From contig CAZWTU010000003.1 of assembly GCA_964637035.1 (NCBI GenBank), forward strand, positions 1 to 64,000: a stretch of 64,000 nt of DNA, written 5' to 3'. The notes under the pieces are model-generated. The model worked only from the letters and a program-made list of their open reading frames with translations, ran no database searches and was not told where the DNA came from. The position numbers and the translations under genes are program-made. Shown one piece after another: positions 36,943-46,229 of this stretch. The stretch is from CAZMMV01 sp964637035 (lineage in GTDB: Bacteria > Bacillota > Clostridia > Tissierellales > Tissierellaceae). Position 1 is the stretch's first letter. Each line of letters starts with the position of its first letter.

Positions 36943-37380
36943 CTATTCCATTTTTTCCTGATAACTTTTAAATTCTAAATACCTTTTATAAGAAAGACTT
37001 ACCAGGGATTTATCCTGGCTATAGGTAATCATATCTATGGCCTCTTCTATTGGATAAAATCCTCCTTCTTGAAAACCCTCTTCACGATTGATATTATGGT
37101 TTTCATCCTTTGACTCCATTATATACCAAATTATCTTGTTGCAAACAGCCTGTTCCCTAGTGATTGAATAAAATTCGTAAGCAGTTTCACCTGCAGATGA
37201 CACTATGGCAGGTTGGCCTATTCCTGTTTCAAACTCTACCCTTTCAATAGCTGTTTCAGGAGGTAATTGTTCATCTTTTATCTTTCCCTTTGGAAGGACC
37301 CATTCATTTTTCTCATTTCTGAGAATAAATACCTTAGTATCTTTAAATACAACCCCACCAGCACAATCCCTTATTAACAT
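36943..37380 (-). CDS. Nudix-fold protein with degenerate Nudix box
   Basis: 145 aa Nudix fold. The box region reads GKIKDEQLPPETAIERVEFETG, split here as GKIKDEQLPPE + TAIERVEFETG. Compared with the consensus GX5EX7REUXEEXGU, the first E is Q, RE is ER, and the first E of EE is F. Metal-binding glutamates are therefore partly lost, so hydrolase activity is doubtful. A sensory or regulatory role is possible. It lies between hflX (19 nt upstream) and the YigZ gene, probably cotranscribed. Confidence 0.85.
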   Translation of the reverse strand: MLIRDCAGGVVFKDTKVFILRNEKNEWVLPKGKIKDEQLPPETAIERVEFETGIGQPAIVSSAGETAYEFYSITREQAVCNKIIWYIMESKDENHNINREEGFQEGGFYPIEEAIDMITYSQDKSLVSLSYKRYLEFKSYQEKME

Positions 37381-37399
37381 TTAACCATCTCCCTCTTAT

Positions 37400-38683
37400 T
37401 TATTCTATAATAAATTCTTTGTACTTTTCATAATCAATGCTATTGATTGTCAACTCTAATATAGTACCTTTTTCCGCATACTCAGTAGAAAGTATATTAT
37501 AATTTTCCATAAAATGATTTATTATACTTTGCTTATCGTAGCCTAATTTGATTTTTACCCTTTTGAACTTTTGTGGTAATAAGTCTTGAATTTTATCTAA
37601 TAATTTCTTTATATCCATTTCATCAAATGCAGATATAAAAATTTTCTCATCTACATAATTGTTATCATAAAACATATCATGAACATTTGCTTTATCCATT
37701 TTATTGAAAACAGTTATAATAGGCTTTTCCAAAACTTCTAAATCCTTTAACAACTCATAAGTTGTTCTTAATTGAATATCTAGATCTTCATTGGAACCAT
37801 CAACAACGTGAATTAGTAAATCTGCGTACTGAACTTCTTCCAATGTACCCTTAAAAGCTTCAACCAGCTTTGTAGGTAACTTTGATACAAATCCTACAGT
37901 ATCAGTAAGGAGAAAATCCTGTCCATTAGGCAAGTTTCCACGCCTTAAGGAAGTATCTAAGGTTGCAAACAGCATATCCTTAACAAAAACCTCTTTTTTT
38001 GGACCCTCTTCATCATTTAGATTTATTATTTTATTAAGAAGGGTGGATTTACCTGCATTAGTATACCCAACTAGGGCAACTATGGGTAAATTTGAATCCT
38101 GACGTTTTCTTCTCTTTACATCTCGATTTTTTTCAATTTCCTTTAATTGGTCTTCTATGTTATTTATTTCCCTTAATATATGCCTTCTATCTGTTTCAAG
38201 TTTTTGCTCTCCTGGCCCCCTTGTACCTATTCCCCCACCTTCCCTGGATAAATAGTCCCTAAATCCTACTAATCTAGGTAGCCTATACTTTAGCTGAGCT
38301 AATTTAACTTGCAACTTACCCTCCTTAGAATCTGCCCTATTAGCAAATATATCTAAGATTAAATTAGTTCTGTCAACTATTTTTTTTCCTATTATATCTT
38401 CTAAATTCCTTAACTGAGCTCCTGAAAGCTCATCATTAAATACTACTGTAGAAGCATCTAATTCATAACAATAGTTTTTAATTTCCTCTGCTTTTCCCTT
38501 GCCTATAAAATGAGCAGCATCAATCCTATCCCTTTTCTGAACTAGTCTTCCAACTACTAGTCCACCAGCTGCATTTACTAATTCCTCAAGTTCATCTAAG
38601 GAATTGTCAATGTTTATAACATCTGTATTTAAATCTACACCCATAATTATAACTTTTTCCATATCAATATTATTATCAGTCAA
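37400..38683 (-). CDS. hflX: Ribosome-associated GTPase HflX
   Basis: GTPase that splits or rescues stalled ribosomes. N-terminal HflX domain (DEL...GAQLRNLE), linker helices with GGGIGTRGPGEQKLETDRR, then G domain with P-loop GYTNAGKST, DTVGF and NKMD. About 427 aa from TTG 38683, which has AAGGTG 5 nt upstream; an earlier in-frame TTG (38698) has no SD. Confidence 0.96.
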   Translation of the reverse strand: MTDNNIDMEKVIIMGVDLNTDVINIDNSLDELEELVNAAGGLVVGRLVQKRDRIDAAHFIGKGKAEEIKNYCYELDASTVVFNDELSGAQLRNLEDIIGKKIVDRTNLILDIFANRADSKEGKLQVKLAQLKYRLPRLVGFRDYLSREGGGIGTRGPGEQKLETDRRHILREINNIEDQLKEIEKNRDVKRRKRQDSNLPIVALVGYTNAGKSTLLNKIINLNDEEGPKKEVFVKDMLFATLDTSLRRGNLPNGQDFLLTDTVGFVSKLPTKLVEAFKGTLEEVQYADLLIHVVDGSNEDLDIQLRTTYELLKDLEVLEKPIITVFNKMDKANVHDMFYDNNYVDEKIFISAFDEMDIKKLLDKIQDLLPQKFKRVKIKLGYDKQSIINHFMENYNILSTEYAEKGTILELTINSIDYEKYKEFIIE

Positions 38684-38722
38684 TTTATCACCTTCCAAGT
38701 TAAAACTTATCTTATCTACTAT

Positions 38723-38730
38723 ATTATATC
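38723..38730 (-). promoter_or_regulatory. possible extended -10 promoter for hflX
   Basis: On minus, TGATATAAT gives a perfect -10 (38728-38723) with an upstream TG. No good -35 is visible. It lies about 40 nt before the hflX start. Confidence 0.4.
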
Positions 38731-38831
38731 ATTATTTCAATATTTTATCTAATTAAATGTATGACTAATAAAAACAAGGAGATAATCATAATGTCGTAAT
38801 CCTATTGTAACATCTATTATAGTAAGAAATA

Positions 38832-38860
38832 TTAACATTGTATTATTTCTGTGGTATAAT
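38832..38860 (+). promoter_or_regulatory. SigA promoter for PBP1A
   Basis: -35 TTAACA (38832-38837), 17-nt spacer, extended -10 TGGTATAAT with TATAAT at 38855-38860. It lies about 40 nt before the ATG. The region 38699-38901 separates the divergent hflX and PBP1A genes. Confidence 0.8.
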
Positions 38861-38901
38861 AATAAAGCTAAAACCTTTTCTCAATTAAGGAGGTAATTTT
38901 T

Positions 38902-41841
38902 ATGGACAATAAAAATAATAAAAAGAGTAAAAATAAGAAAAGTAAAAAAGGACAAACCATATGGAAATCAATAAAAATATTACTTATTATTATATTGATG
39001 GTTGGTATTATAGCTGGTGGTGCCTTAGTAGGTATTGTGGTCTCTATATTAGGTGACATTCCTACTATTGACCCTACAACTATAAATGCACTTGACCAAA
39101 CTTCTACTATTTATGATTCTGAGGGTAATTTAATCGAAAAAATTCAAGCACATGAATTTAGAACTATTGTAAAATTAAATGAAATGCCTAAACACCTTCG
39201 GTTAGCTTTTATATCTATAGAAGACGAAAGATTTTATGACCATATAGGGATTGACCCTAAGGGAATTATAGCTTCAGCAGTTGACAATATAAAGGCTGGT
39301 TATATAGTCAGAGGGGGAAGTACCATTACCCAACAATTAGTAAAAAATGTTTATTTGGATAAAGACAAGGAATGGGACAGGAAAATTAAAGAAGCCTATT
39401 TAGCCATTAAAATGGAAAAGGATTATCTTACAAAAGACCAAATACTTGAAGCTTACCTAAATAGGGTAAATTTAGGACAAAACGCTTACGGTGTACAAGA
39501 AGCAGCTCAAACCTACTTCTCCAAGGATGTAGGAGATTTATCAATTGCCGAGTCTGCATTGATTGCTGGCATAGTAAAAAGTCCATCTAGGTTTTCACCT
39601 TATAAAACAGTAAGGCCTGAAAACTTTGATAGCACTGAATATTATGAAGTAGCTCAGTTAGAGATCTTAGGTGAAAAATATTTTGCTGTATATAACGAGG
39701 AAGCAGTTGATAGGCAAAAGCTAATTTTAAAGAAAATGTTTGAATTAGGACATATTTCAGAGGAAGAATATAATTTGGCTTTAAATGAAAATATTAAATT
39801 CAGGTTGAAACCTGGACAAAAGAAAATTGAGGGTATCTCCTCTTATTTTGTTGACTATGTAAAAACTCAAGTTGAAGAAGCTTTAATGGATAGGTTTGGA
39901 TATACTTTAGAAGAAGCACAACACGAAATATTTACAGGTGGCCTAAAAATATATACAACTATTGATATTGACCTTCAAAGGCAGTTAGAGGAAGTATATG
40001 ACAACTTTACAGAGGTATTGCTAGGTGATTTAGAAAAAGTAAAGGCTCCAGCTTTAATAGATTGGAGACTAGATGGAGCAAAAAATATTATAGACGAAAA
40101 TAGAAGTATTATCTTTCACGAACAAAACAATCTATTTACTGAGGACTTTGATTTAATAATTGAAGACGGAAGCTATGAATTTAGAGATAATAAATTATAT
40201 ATTAAAAACAAGAAACTTACCCATTATCCTAAACATATAGATATTAGTGATTATTATAGAATCGATGATAAGAAAAATTTGGTTACCCATACAGTTGGTT
40301 CTATCATATTACCTGAAGGGAAATTTTATTTATCTGATAAAAATGAAATTGCAATAGATAAGGCTTATATTGATGATAATGAAGATTTTTATAGAATTGA
40401 TGAAAATAATAATCTCCTAATCAATGAAAGATATTTTTATAGACATAATGCTGGAATCGTCCAGCCCCAATCAGCTACTGTTTTCCTTGACTACAGGACT
40501 GGTAAAATAAAAGCTTTAGTTGGTGGTAGGGATATAGAAGGTACCAGAATATTAAATAGGGCAACTGAATCACAAAGGCAACCAGGGTCGGCAATGAAAC
40601 CCCTTGGCGTATATCTACCAGCATTGGATAACGGCTTAACAGCAGCAAGTGTTATTGATGATATTCCCTACTATGTTGATGGTGACCTATGGCCTAGAAA
40701 TTGGTATAAAGATAGGTACAGGGGGATTTATAGCCTAAGAAAATCCGTTGAGAATTCTTCAAATATAGCCGCAGTAAAGTTTTTAGATTTAGTCGGAATT
40801 CAAACAGTAATACCTTATATGGAAAAACTAGGTATAATAAGCAAAACCCACCCGGAATCAGATAGTTTTGTTAGGGCATCTGAAAATAGGGTAACCAATG
40901 ATGAAAACCGTTCTTCATTAGGTCTAGGTGGAATGACCAATGGAATAACTCCTTTGGAATTAACTGCCGCTTACGGGGCAATTGCAAACGGTGGAGTTTA
41001 TATTGAACCCACAACTTTTACAAAGATAGAAGACAAACGTGGAAATGTATTGATTGATAATGTACCAAGAGAAAATACAGTTGTATCACCACAGGTAGCA
41101 TATATTATGGCAGATATTTTAAGAACAACTGTATCTGACGGAATCGCAGGTAGAGCTAGTTTAAATAATATGATTGTGGGAGGAAAAACTGGTACAACTC
41201 AAAATCAAGCAGATATCTGGTTTGTAGGCTTTACCCCCTACTATGCAACAGGTGTCTGGATAGGAAATGATGCACCCAAAATCACCCTAACCCAAAGTTC
41301 TAGTTCAGCTTCTAAGTTTTGGGCACACCTAATGACCAAGGCTCATGAGGGATTAGAAAGCAAAACTAGCTTCGATAGACCAGATGGGATTATTAACGTA
41401 AATATATGTAATCAATCTGGTAAATTGCCTACTGAACTATGTACACTAGACCCAAGGGGGAGCACGGTAAGAAGCGAAATATTTGTAAAAGGTACCGAAC
41501 CTAAGGAACATTGTGATGCTCATGTGGAAGCAGATATAGATATTACAAATGGTAAACTAGCCAATGAATACTGCCCAGAGGAAAATATTGAGACAAAGAT
41601 ATTTGTCCAAACTATGCCTCCCTATATTCCAGCAGACAACGCTGGCTTAATACCAATAGATTTTCATTTTAGATTACCATTAGGATATTGTGAAGAACAT
41701 GATGAATTCACTGTAGTACCTGATGAAAACCTAGATGATGAAGAGGATGACTTTGATTATTTCTTCCCATTTTTCCCCAAGGAAGATGAAGGTAGTGGGG
41801 ACGAAGATGATGAAGACCACAGCCAAGATAATGACGATTAA
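38902..41841 (+). CDS. Class A penicillin-binding protein (PBP1A family)
   Basis: Bifunctional cell-wall synthase of 979 aa. Lys/Asn-rich cytoplasmic tail (1-20), membrane helix (about 24-50), GT51 transglycosylase with EDERFYDHIG (Glu107) and RKIKE (Glu164), then a transpeptidase with SAMK (Ser563), an SSN motif near residue 620 and KTG (762-764). A long insert (about 345-515) lies between the two domains. The C terminus has a Cys-containing extension (paired LPTELC and ANEYC segments) and ends in an acidic Glu/Asp tail. SD GGAGG. One of only two coding loci on the plus strand. Confidence 0.95.
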   Translation: MDNKNNKKSKNKKSKKGQTIWKSIKILLIIILMVGIIAGGALVGIVVSILGDIPTIDPTTINALDQTSTIYDSEGNLIEKIQAHEFRTIVKLNEMPKHLRLAFISIEDERFYDHIGIDPKGIIASAVDNIKAGYIVRGGSTITQQLVKNVYLDKDKEWDRKIKEAYLAIKMEKDYLTKDQILEAYLNRVNLGQNAYGVQEAAQTYFSKDVGDLSIAESALIAGIVKSPSRFSPYKTVRPENFDSTEYYEVAQLEILGEKYFAVYNEEAVDRQKLILKKMFELGHISEEEYNLALNENIKFRLKPGQKKIEGISSYFVDYVKTQVEEALMDRFGYTLEEAQHEIFTGGLKIYTTIDIDLQRQLEEVYDNFTEVLLGDLEKVKAPALIDWRLDGAKNIIDENRSIIFHEQNNLFTEDFDLIIEDGSYEFRDNKLYIKNKKLTHYPKHIDISDYYRIDDKKNLVTHTVGSIILPEGKFYLSDKNEIAIDKAYIDDNEDFYRIDENNNLLINERYFYRHNAGIVQPQSATVFLDYRTGKIKALVGGRDIEGTRILNRATESQRQPGSAMKPLGVYLPALDNGLTAASVIDDIPYYVDGDLWPRNWYKDRYRGIYSLRKSVENSSNIAAVKFLDLVGIQTVIPYMEKLGIISKTHPESDSFVRASENRVTNDENRSSLGLGGMTNGITPLELTAAYGAIANGGVYIEPTTFTKIEDKRGNVLIDNVPRENTVVSPQVAYIMADILRTTVSDGIAGRASLNNMIVGGKTGTTQNQADIWFVGFTPYYATGVWIGNDAPKITLTQSSSSASKFWAHLMTKAHEGLESKTSFDRPDGIINVNICNQSGKLPTELCTLDPRGSTVRSEIFVKGTEPKEHCDAHVEADIDITNGKLANEYCPEENIETKIFVQTMPPYIPADNAGLIPIDFHFRLPLGYCEEHDEFTVVPDENLDDEEDDFDYFFPFFPKEDEGSGDEDDEDHSQDNDD

Positions 41842-41864
41842 GCAAATAACTTCTAATATAATCA

Positions 41865-41896
41865 CAAAAGACTAAGATAAATATCTTAGTCTTTTG
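41865..41896. terminator. bidirectional terminator between PBP1A and spoVAE
   Basis: Perfect 15-bp stem CAAAAGACTAAGATA and complement with a two-base AA centre. T-rich on both strands. It overlaps the end of spoVAE on minus. Confidence 0.85.
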
Positions 41897-42242
41897 TTTT
41901 AGGATTAAATACTACTGCCATAATATAACCAAAAAATATAGCCGCACTTATTCCTCCTGCTGCAGCTGAAATTCCACCTGTAAAAGCACCAACTAAACCA
42001 TTGGTCTTAGCACCTTCTATAGCTCCCTTTGCAAGGGTATTTCCAAATCCTACTATAGGAACTGTAGCCCCAGCCCCGGCATATTCAACTAAGGGTTTAT
42101 ATAAACCTAGACCCCCCAAGATAACCCCCAGGGTTAAAAATGAAACTAATATATGAGCAGGAGTCAATTTTGTTGTATCCAATATTACTTGGCCAATTAT
42201 ACATATACTTCCTCCAACTAAAAATGCTTTTAGGTATTCCAT
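41886..42242 (-). CDS. spoVAE: Stage V sporulation protein AE
   Basis: 118 aa membrane protein of the SpoVA channel that moves Ca-dipicolinate into the forespore and out at germination. Four hydrophobic segments, with GAGATVPIVGFGNTLAKG in the middle. Last gene of the spoVA operon here, 18 nt after spoVAD. Confidence 0.95.
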   Translation of the reverse strand: MEYLKAFLVGGSICIIGQVILDTTKLTPAHILVSFLTLGVILGGLGLYKPLVEYAGAGATVPIVGFGNTLAKGAIEGAKTNGLVGAFTGGISAAAGGISAAIFFGYIMAVVFNPKTKD

Positions 42243-42260
42243 GTCTTTCTTCCTCCTAGG

Positions 42261-43277
42261 CTATTTTTCTCTTTCTATTGTAATTGCATGGGCTATACCA
42301 GGTATAGATTCCCCTTGATCACTCATAATGGTAGAGTGCAAAGCTCCTGTAGCCATTATTAAGATTCTATTAAAACTTCCCTTTTTCAATTCCTTATATA
42401 AATATCCATTTAATACCGTAGCTGCACATGCGCAACCAGAGCCACCTGCATGGGTATCTTGACTTTCATCATCAAAAATCTCAACACCACAATCAGAATA
42501 TATACCAGTTAAATCATATCCTTCTTTTTCCATTAAATCTAAAACTATAGCTTTACCTATGTGGCCCAGGTCCCCAGAATAAATCAAATCATAATCAGAT
42601 GGAGTAAATCCAGTATCCTGAAAATGTGTAATCAAGGTATCAATAGCAGCCGGTGCCATTGCAGCCCCCATATTTGATACATCCTTTATGCCCATATCCA
42701 CAATCTTACCTGTTGTAGCATAAGTAATGTATGGACCATTCCCCTCTGAAGAAATAACACTTGCACCTGCCCCTGTAACAGTCCATTGTGAGGAAAAATT
42801 TCTTTGACTTCCATATTCCAATGGAAACCTAAATTGTCTCTCTGCTGAGCTAAAATGACTTGACGTAGCGCAGACAATCTTATCTGCAAACCCTCCATCT
42901 ATTAGCATTGCTCCCAGGGATAAAGTCCCTGTCATAGTTGAACATGCACCATAAAGCCCATAGTATGGAATACTTAACTGCCTAGCAGTATAAGTAGATG
43001 AAACAATTTGATTTAATAAATCTCCTGATAGTAAATAATCTATATCTGATGAACTTAGTTTTCCCTCGGATATAGCAGCCTTTATAGTTTCCTCTTGAAT
43101 CTTGGCCTCAGACTTTTCAAAGGATTCTTGCCCCCACATATCATCCTCTAATATGGTGTCAAAATAATCTTTTAATGGGCCCTCTCCTTCTTTTGGTCCT
43201 ACTATGGTGTAAGTGCTTACTATAGATGGTGGGTTTTCAAATTTAACAGTTTGTTTTCCCATTTTTTTAATTGCCAT
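42261..43277 (-). CDS. spoVAD: Stage V sporulation protein AD
   Basis: 338 aa thiolase-like fold protein that binds dipicolinic acid at the forespore membrane. Segments such as YGLYGACSTMTGTLSLGA and DTHAGGSGCACAATVL are typical. Soluble, no membrane helix. Lies between spoVAC and spoVAE. Confidence 0.97.
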   Translation of the reverse strand: MAIKKMGKQTVKFENPPSIVSTYTIVGPKEGEGPLKDYFDTILEDDMWGQESFEKSEAKIQEETIKAAISEGKLSSSDIDYLLSGDLLNQIVSSTYTARQLSIPYYGLYGACSTMTGTLSLGAMLIDGGFADKIVCATSSHFSSAERQFRFPLEYGSQRNFSSQWTVTGAGASVISSEGNGPYITYATTGKIVDMGIKDVSNMGAAMAPAAIDTLITHFQDTGFTPSDYDLIYSGDLGHIGKAIVLDLMEKEGYDLTGIYSDCGVEIFDDESQDTHAGGSGCACAATVLNGYLYKELKKGSFNRILIMATGALHSTIMSDQGESIPGIAHAITIEREK

Positions 43278-43289
43278 AAAGTATTCCTC

Positions 43290-43730
43290 CTACTTAAATA
43301 ATAAATGTAATATCCCGACTATTATAGAACTTCCCACTCCATAAACTAAAACTGGGCCAGCTATTATAAACATCTTGGCTGCAACTCCAAATATAAATCC
43401 CTCAGTTTTAAATTCCATAGCAGGAGCAACCACTGCATTAGAAAATCCTGTAATAGGGATAGTAGCTCCTGCTCCGCCTATTTTACCGATTTTGTCATAT
43501 ACGCCAAGTCCAGTAAGTAGGGCACCAATAAATACAAGGGTAATAGCAGTGGCTGAAGCCACCGATTTTTCATCCAAACCATATCTAGTATACATATTTA
43601 TTAGCAATTGACCAAAAGTACAAATACCTCCTCCAATTACAAATGCAAATATAATGTTCTTAACATAGGTTGGTTTTGGAACCTTATTGTCTACATATTT
43701 TTCATAATCTTTTTTATTTTTATTTTCCAT
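43290..43730 (-). CDS. spoVAC: Stage V sporulation protein AC
   Basis: About 146 aa multi-pass protein; the mechanosensitive channel component of SpoVA in Bacillus. Contains GGAGATIPITGFSNAVVAPA, the counterpart of the SpoVAE motif. ATG 43730 is chosen because GAGGAG lies 9 nt upstream; the longer reading frame to 43778 overlaps spoVAB. Confidence 0.96.
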   Translation of the reverse strand: MENKNKKDYEKYVDNKVPKPTYVKNIIFAFVIGGGICTFGQLLINMYTRYGLDEKSVASATAITLVFIGALLTGLGVYDKIGKIGGAGATIPITGFSNAVVAPAMEFKTEGFIFGVAAKMFIIAGPVLVYGVGSSIIVGILHLLFK

Positions 43731-43743
43731 TATCAAGTCTCCT

Positions 43744-44157
43744 CTACTTAGTATAAATCCAATAGTATAAAGAACCAACTACCTTACCAATCATTAATGT
43801 AAATACCATGTAATTTAATTTCTTTTTTATTTTAAATTTATTTGCTAAGATTGGTATTACATTTAAAACCTCTGCTAGGGCTGATGATAGAAGGCCAATA
43901 AATACACCATAAATAAACCCAAAAACACCTGTCATATACTTGCTAAAGTGAAAATTAAATTCCCAAAAATAAGTAATACTAAAGAGAGATAAACCTAGTA
44001 TAATACACCAATAATAAAGTTTAATGTAATCATTAGTCTTAGTTAGTTGAACTAACCTAGGGACTATTTGTAAGATAGTAATAAAGGCTGCCGCCGCAGT
44101 ACCAGTTCCAATACCTCCACCAAAACTTATTAAAATTAGCAATATTTTAATCATCAC
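43744..44157 (-). CDS. spoVAB: Stage V sporulation protein AB
   Basis: About 137 aa with four hydrophobic segments and the family start SFGGGIGTGTAAAAFITILQI region. Start GTG 44157 or ATG 44154. Lies 9 nt after spoVAA. Role in dipicolinate transport inferred from the family. Confidence 0.9.
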   Translation of the reverse strand: MMIKILLILISFGGGIGTGTAAAAFITILQIVPRLVQLTKTNDYIKLYYWCIILGLSLFSITYFWEFNFHFSKYMTGVFGFIYGVFIGLLSSALAEVLNVIPILANKFKIKKKLNYMVFTLMIGKVVGSLYYWIYTK

Positions 44158-44166
44158 ATCCTACCA

Positions 44167-44790
44167 TTACTCCTCCCTATTTCTTTTGACTTCATTTATT
44201 ATTTGGTCTTCCATATCTTTATCATATAAATATAATTCTAATTCCATAGGACTAGGTTCCTTTGTTCTTCTTTTACTAGAGCTGAATATTCTAGTAAAAA
44301 AAATAATTACCCCTACACCAATGCCTATTGAATATGGAATAGCCATAATTAATGGATTTTTATTCTTTACCCCAGTAAAAGTTTTATATATTCCCTGTAA
44401 AGAAGCCCTGGAATCCACATCTTCATGAAAGTTTATTATAGCTATACTGGCACCAAAAAAAAGTAATATACATACCAATATAACTTTAACAGCTTCAAAA
44501 ACTTTGTTTTCTTTTTCCTGGGACTTATATTCAATTGAAATCTCCGGTTCCCCTATCATATCTAAATCAACATTAGTGGTTTTACCAAGGATTTTTTCAA
44601 TTACTTGTGTAGCTGTTATATAATCCCAGTCTTCAACATTACTTTTGTCTTTAACCCTTATCTTTTCAACTTTTTCTTTTATTCCTTTATTAGAACAAAA
44701 AACTTCCCCAATATCTTTTACATGTATATTTTGACCTACATATATTACTTGCTTTTTTTTCATATTAAAATATACTTTTTCTTTATCCAT
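44167..44790 (-). CDS. spoVAA: Stage V sporulation protein AA
   Basis: About 207 aa. N-terminal soluble domain (about 1-90), then two membrane helices (about 95-117 and 145-165) and a charged C-terminal tail. ATG 44790 has GGTGAG upstream and overlaps the end of the preceding small ORF, so it may be translationally coupled. A longer in-frame reading (44802) lacks an SD. Confidence 0.88.
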   Translation of the reverse strand: MDKEKVYFNMKKKQVIYVGQNIHVKDIGEVFCSNKGIKEKVEKIRVKDKSNVEDWDYITATQVIEKILGKTTNVDLDMIGEPEISIEYKSQEKENKVFEAVKVILVCILLFFGASIAIINFHEDVDSRASLQGIYKTFTGVKNKNPLIMAIPYSIGIGVGVIIFFTRIFSSSKRRTKEPSPMELELYLYDKDMEDQIINEVKRNREE

Positions 44791-44950
44791 AAAGCTCACC
44801 AAGTTTTAAAATTATATTTACATAAATTGCTTTCTTAGGAACTTCTTTGTTGGTAGTTTCTTCTTTATACACCAACAAGCCACTTACAATGATTATTCCT
44901 ATTAATAATAAAGTAATTGTTTTTTTATATTTTATATTTAAAACTTCCAT
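44783..44950 (-). CDS. Small membrane protein ahead of spoVAA, unrecognised
   Basis: 55 codons, ATG 44950 with SD GGAGTG about 7 nt upstream. One hydrophobic segment (about 11-27) flanked by basic residues, then a charged stretch (KEETTNKEVPKK) and a short hydrophobic tail. Its stop overlaps the spoVAA start region by 8 nt. It sits between the sigF terminator and spoVAA, so it would be the first gene of the spoVA transcript. I do not recognise a family. Confidence 0.65.
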   Translation of the reverse strand: MEVLNIKYKKTITLLLIGIIIVSGLLVYKEETTNKEVPKKAIYVNIILKLGELYG

Positions 44951-45006
44951 TATGATCACTCCATTCTAAATCTATTATCTGCAAAAAGTATTTTTTAATA
45001 CAAAAA

Positions 45007-45026
45007 AAAGGCATATATATGCCTTT
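45007..45026 (-). terminator. sigF terminator
   Basis: Perfect 20-nt palindrome AAAGGCATAT/ATATGCCTTT followed on minus by a run of T, overlapping the last sigF codons. It separates the spoIIA operon from the spoVA operon. I found no convincing SigG-type promoter just after it. Confidence 0.8.
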
Positions 45027-45774
45027 ATAAAATTTTTCTCATTTTTTGAATTATTTGCTTTTCAATACGGGATACTTGAACTTGTGAAATACCCAGTACA
45101 TCCGCTACCTCCGTTTGAGTTTTATCCTTAAAATACCTTAACATAATTACCTGTCTATCTCTAGGTTTTAATTTTGACAATGCCTCTTTTAGCATTATAT
45201 TTTCAACTATATCCTTGTCTTCTGCTCCCTGGTTACTTATTTTATCAATTAAATATATAGGGTCCCCATCGCTTTGATAAACCACGTCATATAGATAATT
45301 TGGATGATATGATGCTTCATAGGCCATTACAATATCTTCCTTCTCCATACCAACATCTTGAGCGATTTCTTCAATGGTAGGTTCCCTGCCTAATTCCTTT
45401 GAAAGCCTTTCTTCCGCCTCCTTAGCCATTGCTGCATTTTGCTTTAAAGACCTAGATACTTTTATTAATCCATCATCCCTTAAAAATCTTTTTATCTCTC
45501 CTATTATCATTGGGACAGCATATGTAGAAAATTTCACCTTAAAAGAAGGATCAAATTTATCTATTGCTTTTAACAATCCAATACTTCCTATTTGAAATAT
45601 ATCATCTACCTCATATCCCCTGTTGGTAAAACCTTTTAGCACTGATCTAATTAGTCCTAAGTTGTGATTGACAAGCCTGTCCTTAGCTTCTTTAGATCCA
45701 TTTTGTGCCTTCTCTATAAGCTCCATAGTTTCTTCATGAGATAGTAAAGTTCTTTTTCCCCTGCTTAAACTCAT
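45025..45774 (-). CDS. sigF: Forespore sigma factor SigF (SpoIIAC)
   Basis: 249 aa sigma-70-family factor, the first forespore-specific sigma. Contains region 2 (FQIGSIGLLKAIDKFDP, FSTYAVPMIIGEI) and region 4 (MLRYFKDKTQTEVADVLGISQVQVSRIE). Held inactive by SpoIIAB until asymmetric division. Lies 5 nt after spoIIAB. Confidence 0.97.
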   Translation of the reverse strand: MSLSRGKRTLLSHEETMELIEKAQNGSKEAKDRLVNHNLGLIRSVLKGFTNRGYEVDDIFQIGSIGLLKAIDKFDPSFKVKFSTYAVPMIIGEIKRFLRDDGLIKVSRSLKQNAAMAKEAEERLSKELGREPTIEEIAQDVGMEKEDIVMAYEASYHPNYLYDVVYQSDGDPIYLIDKISNQGAEDKDIVENIMLKEALSKLKPRDRQVIMLRYFKDKTQTEVADVLGISQVQVSRIEKQIIQKMRKIL

Positions 45775-45779
45775 ACTAT

Positions 45780-46217
45780 CTACTCCCTATCATTAAGGCT
45801 AAAAAATCTTTTTGTCATAATTATTTTTGTTCCATGTCCCTTAACACTTTCTATTTTTAAACTATCCATGAAAGTCTCCATAACAGTAAAACCCATTCCT
45901 GATCTTTCTAAATCTGGCTTTGAAGTATAAAATGGTTCTATTGCTTGATCAATATCTCCAATGCCCATGCCCTTGTCTTCTATTATGATTTCAATCTCAT
46001 CACCTATAATTTTAGCTTCTAATATTATTAGTCCTTCTCCATATTCATAACCATGTATAATAGAATTTGTAACTGCTTCAGATACTGCCGTCTTTATATC
46101 TGATAATTCCTCTAAAGTCGGATCTAATTGAGATGCAAATGCAGCAGCTACAACCCTGGCAAAGGACTCATTATTAGATTTACTTAAAAACTCCAACTTC
46201 ATATAATTATTATTCAC
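45780..46217 (-). CDS. spoIIAB: Anti-sigma F factor / serine kinase SpoIIAB
   Basis: 145 aa GHKL kinase that binds SigF and phosphorylates SpoIIAA. N box SEAVTNSIIHGYEYG, G box DKGMGIGD and RSGMGFTVMETFMD are visible. Start is GTG, about 8 nt behind AGGGG. Middle gene of spoIIA. Confidence 0.97.
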   Translation of the reverse strand: MNNNYMKLEFLSKSNNESFARVVAAAFASQLDPTLEELSDIKTAVSEAVTNSIIHGYEYGEGLIILEAKIIGDEIEIIIEDKGMGIGDIDQAIEPFYTSKPDLERSGMGFTVMETFMDSLKIESVKGHGTKIIMTKRFFSLNDRE

Positions 46218-46229
46218 TCTCTCATCCCC

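Noticed and set aside
44950..45006. SigG promoter before the spoVA operon
   Set aside because: The best candidate (TGTATT and CAGATAA) has several mismatches and poor spacing.
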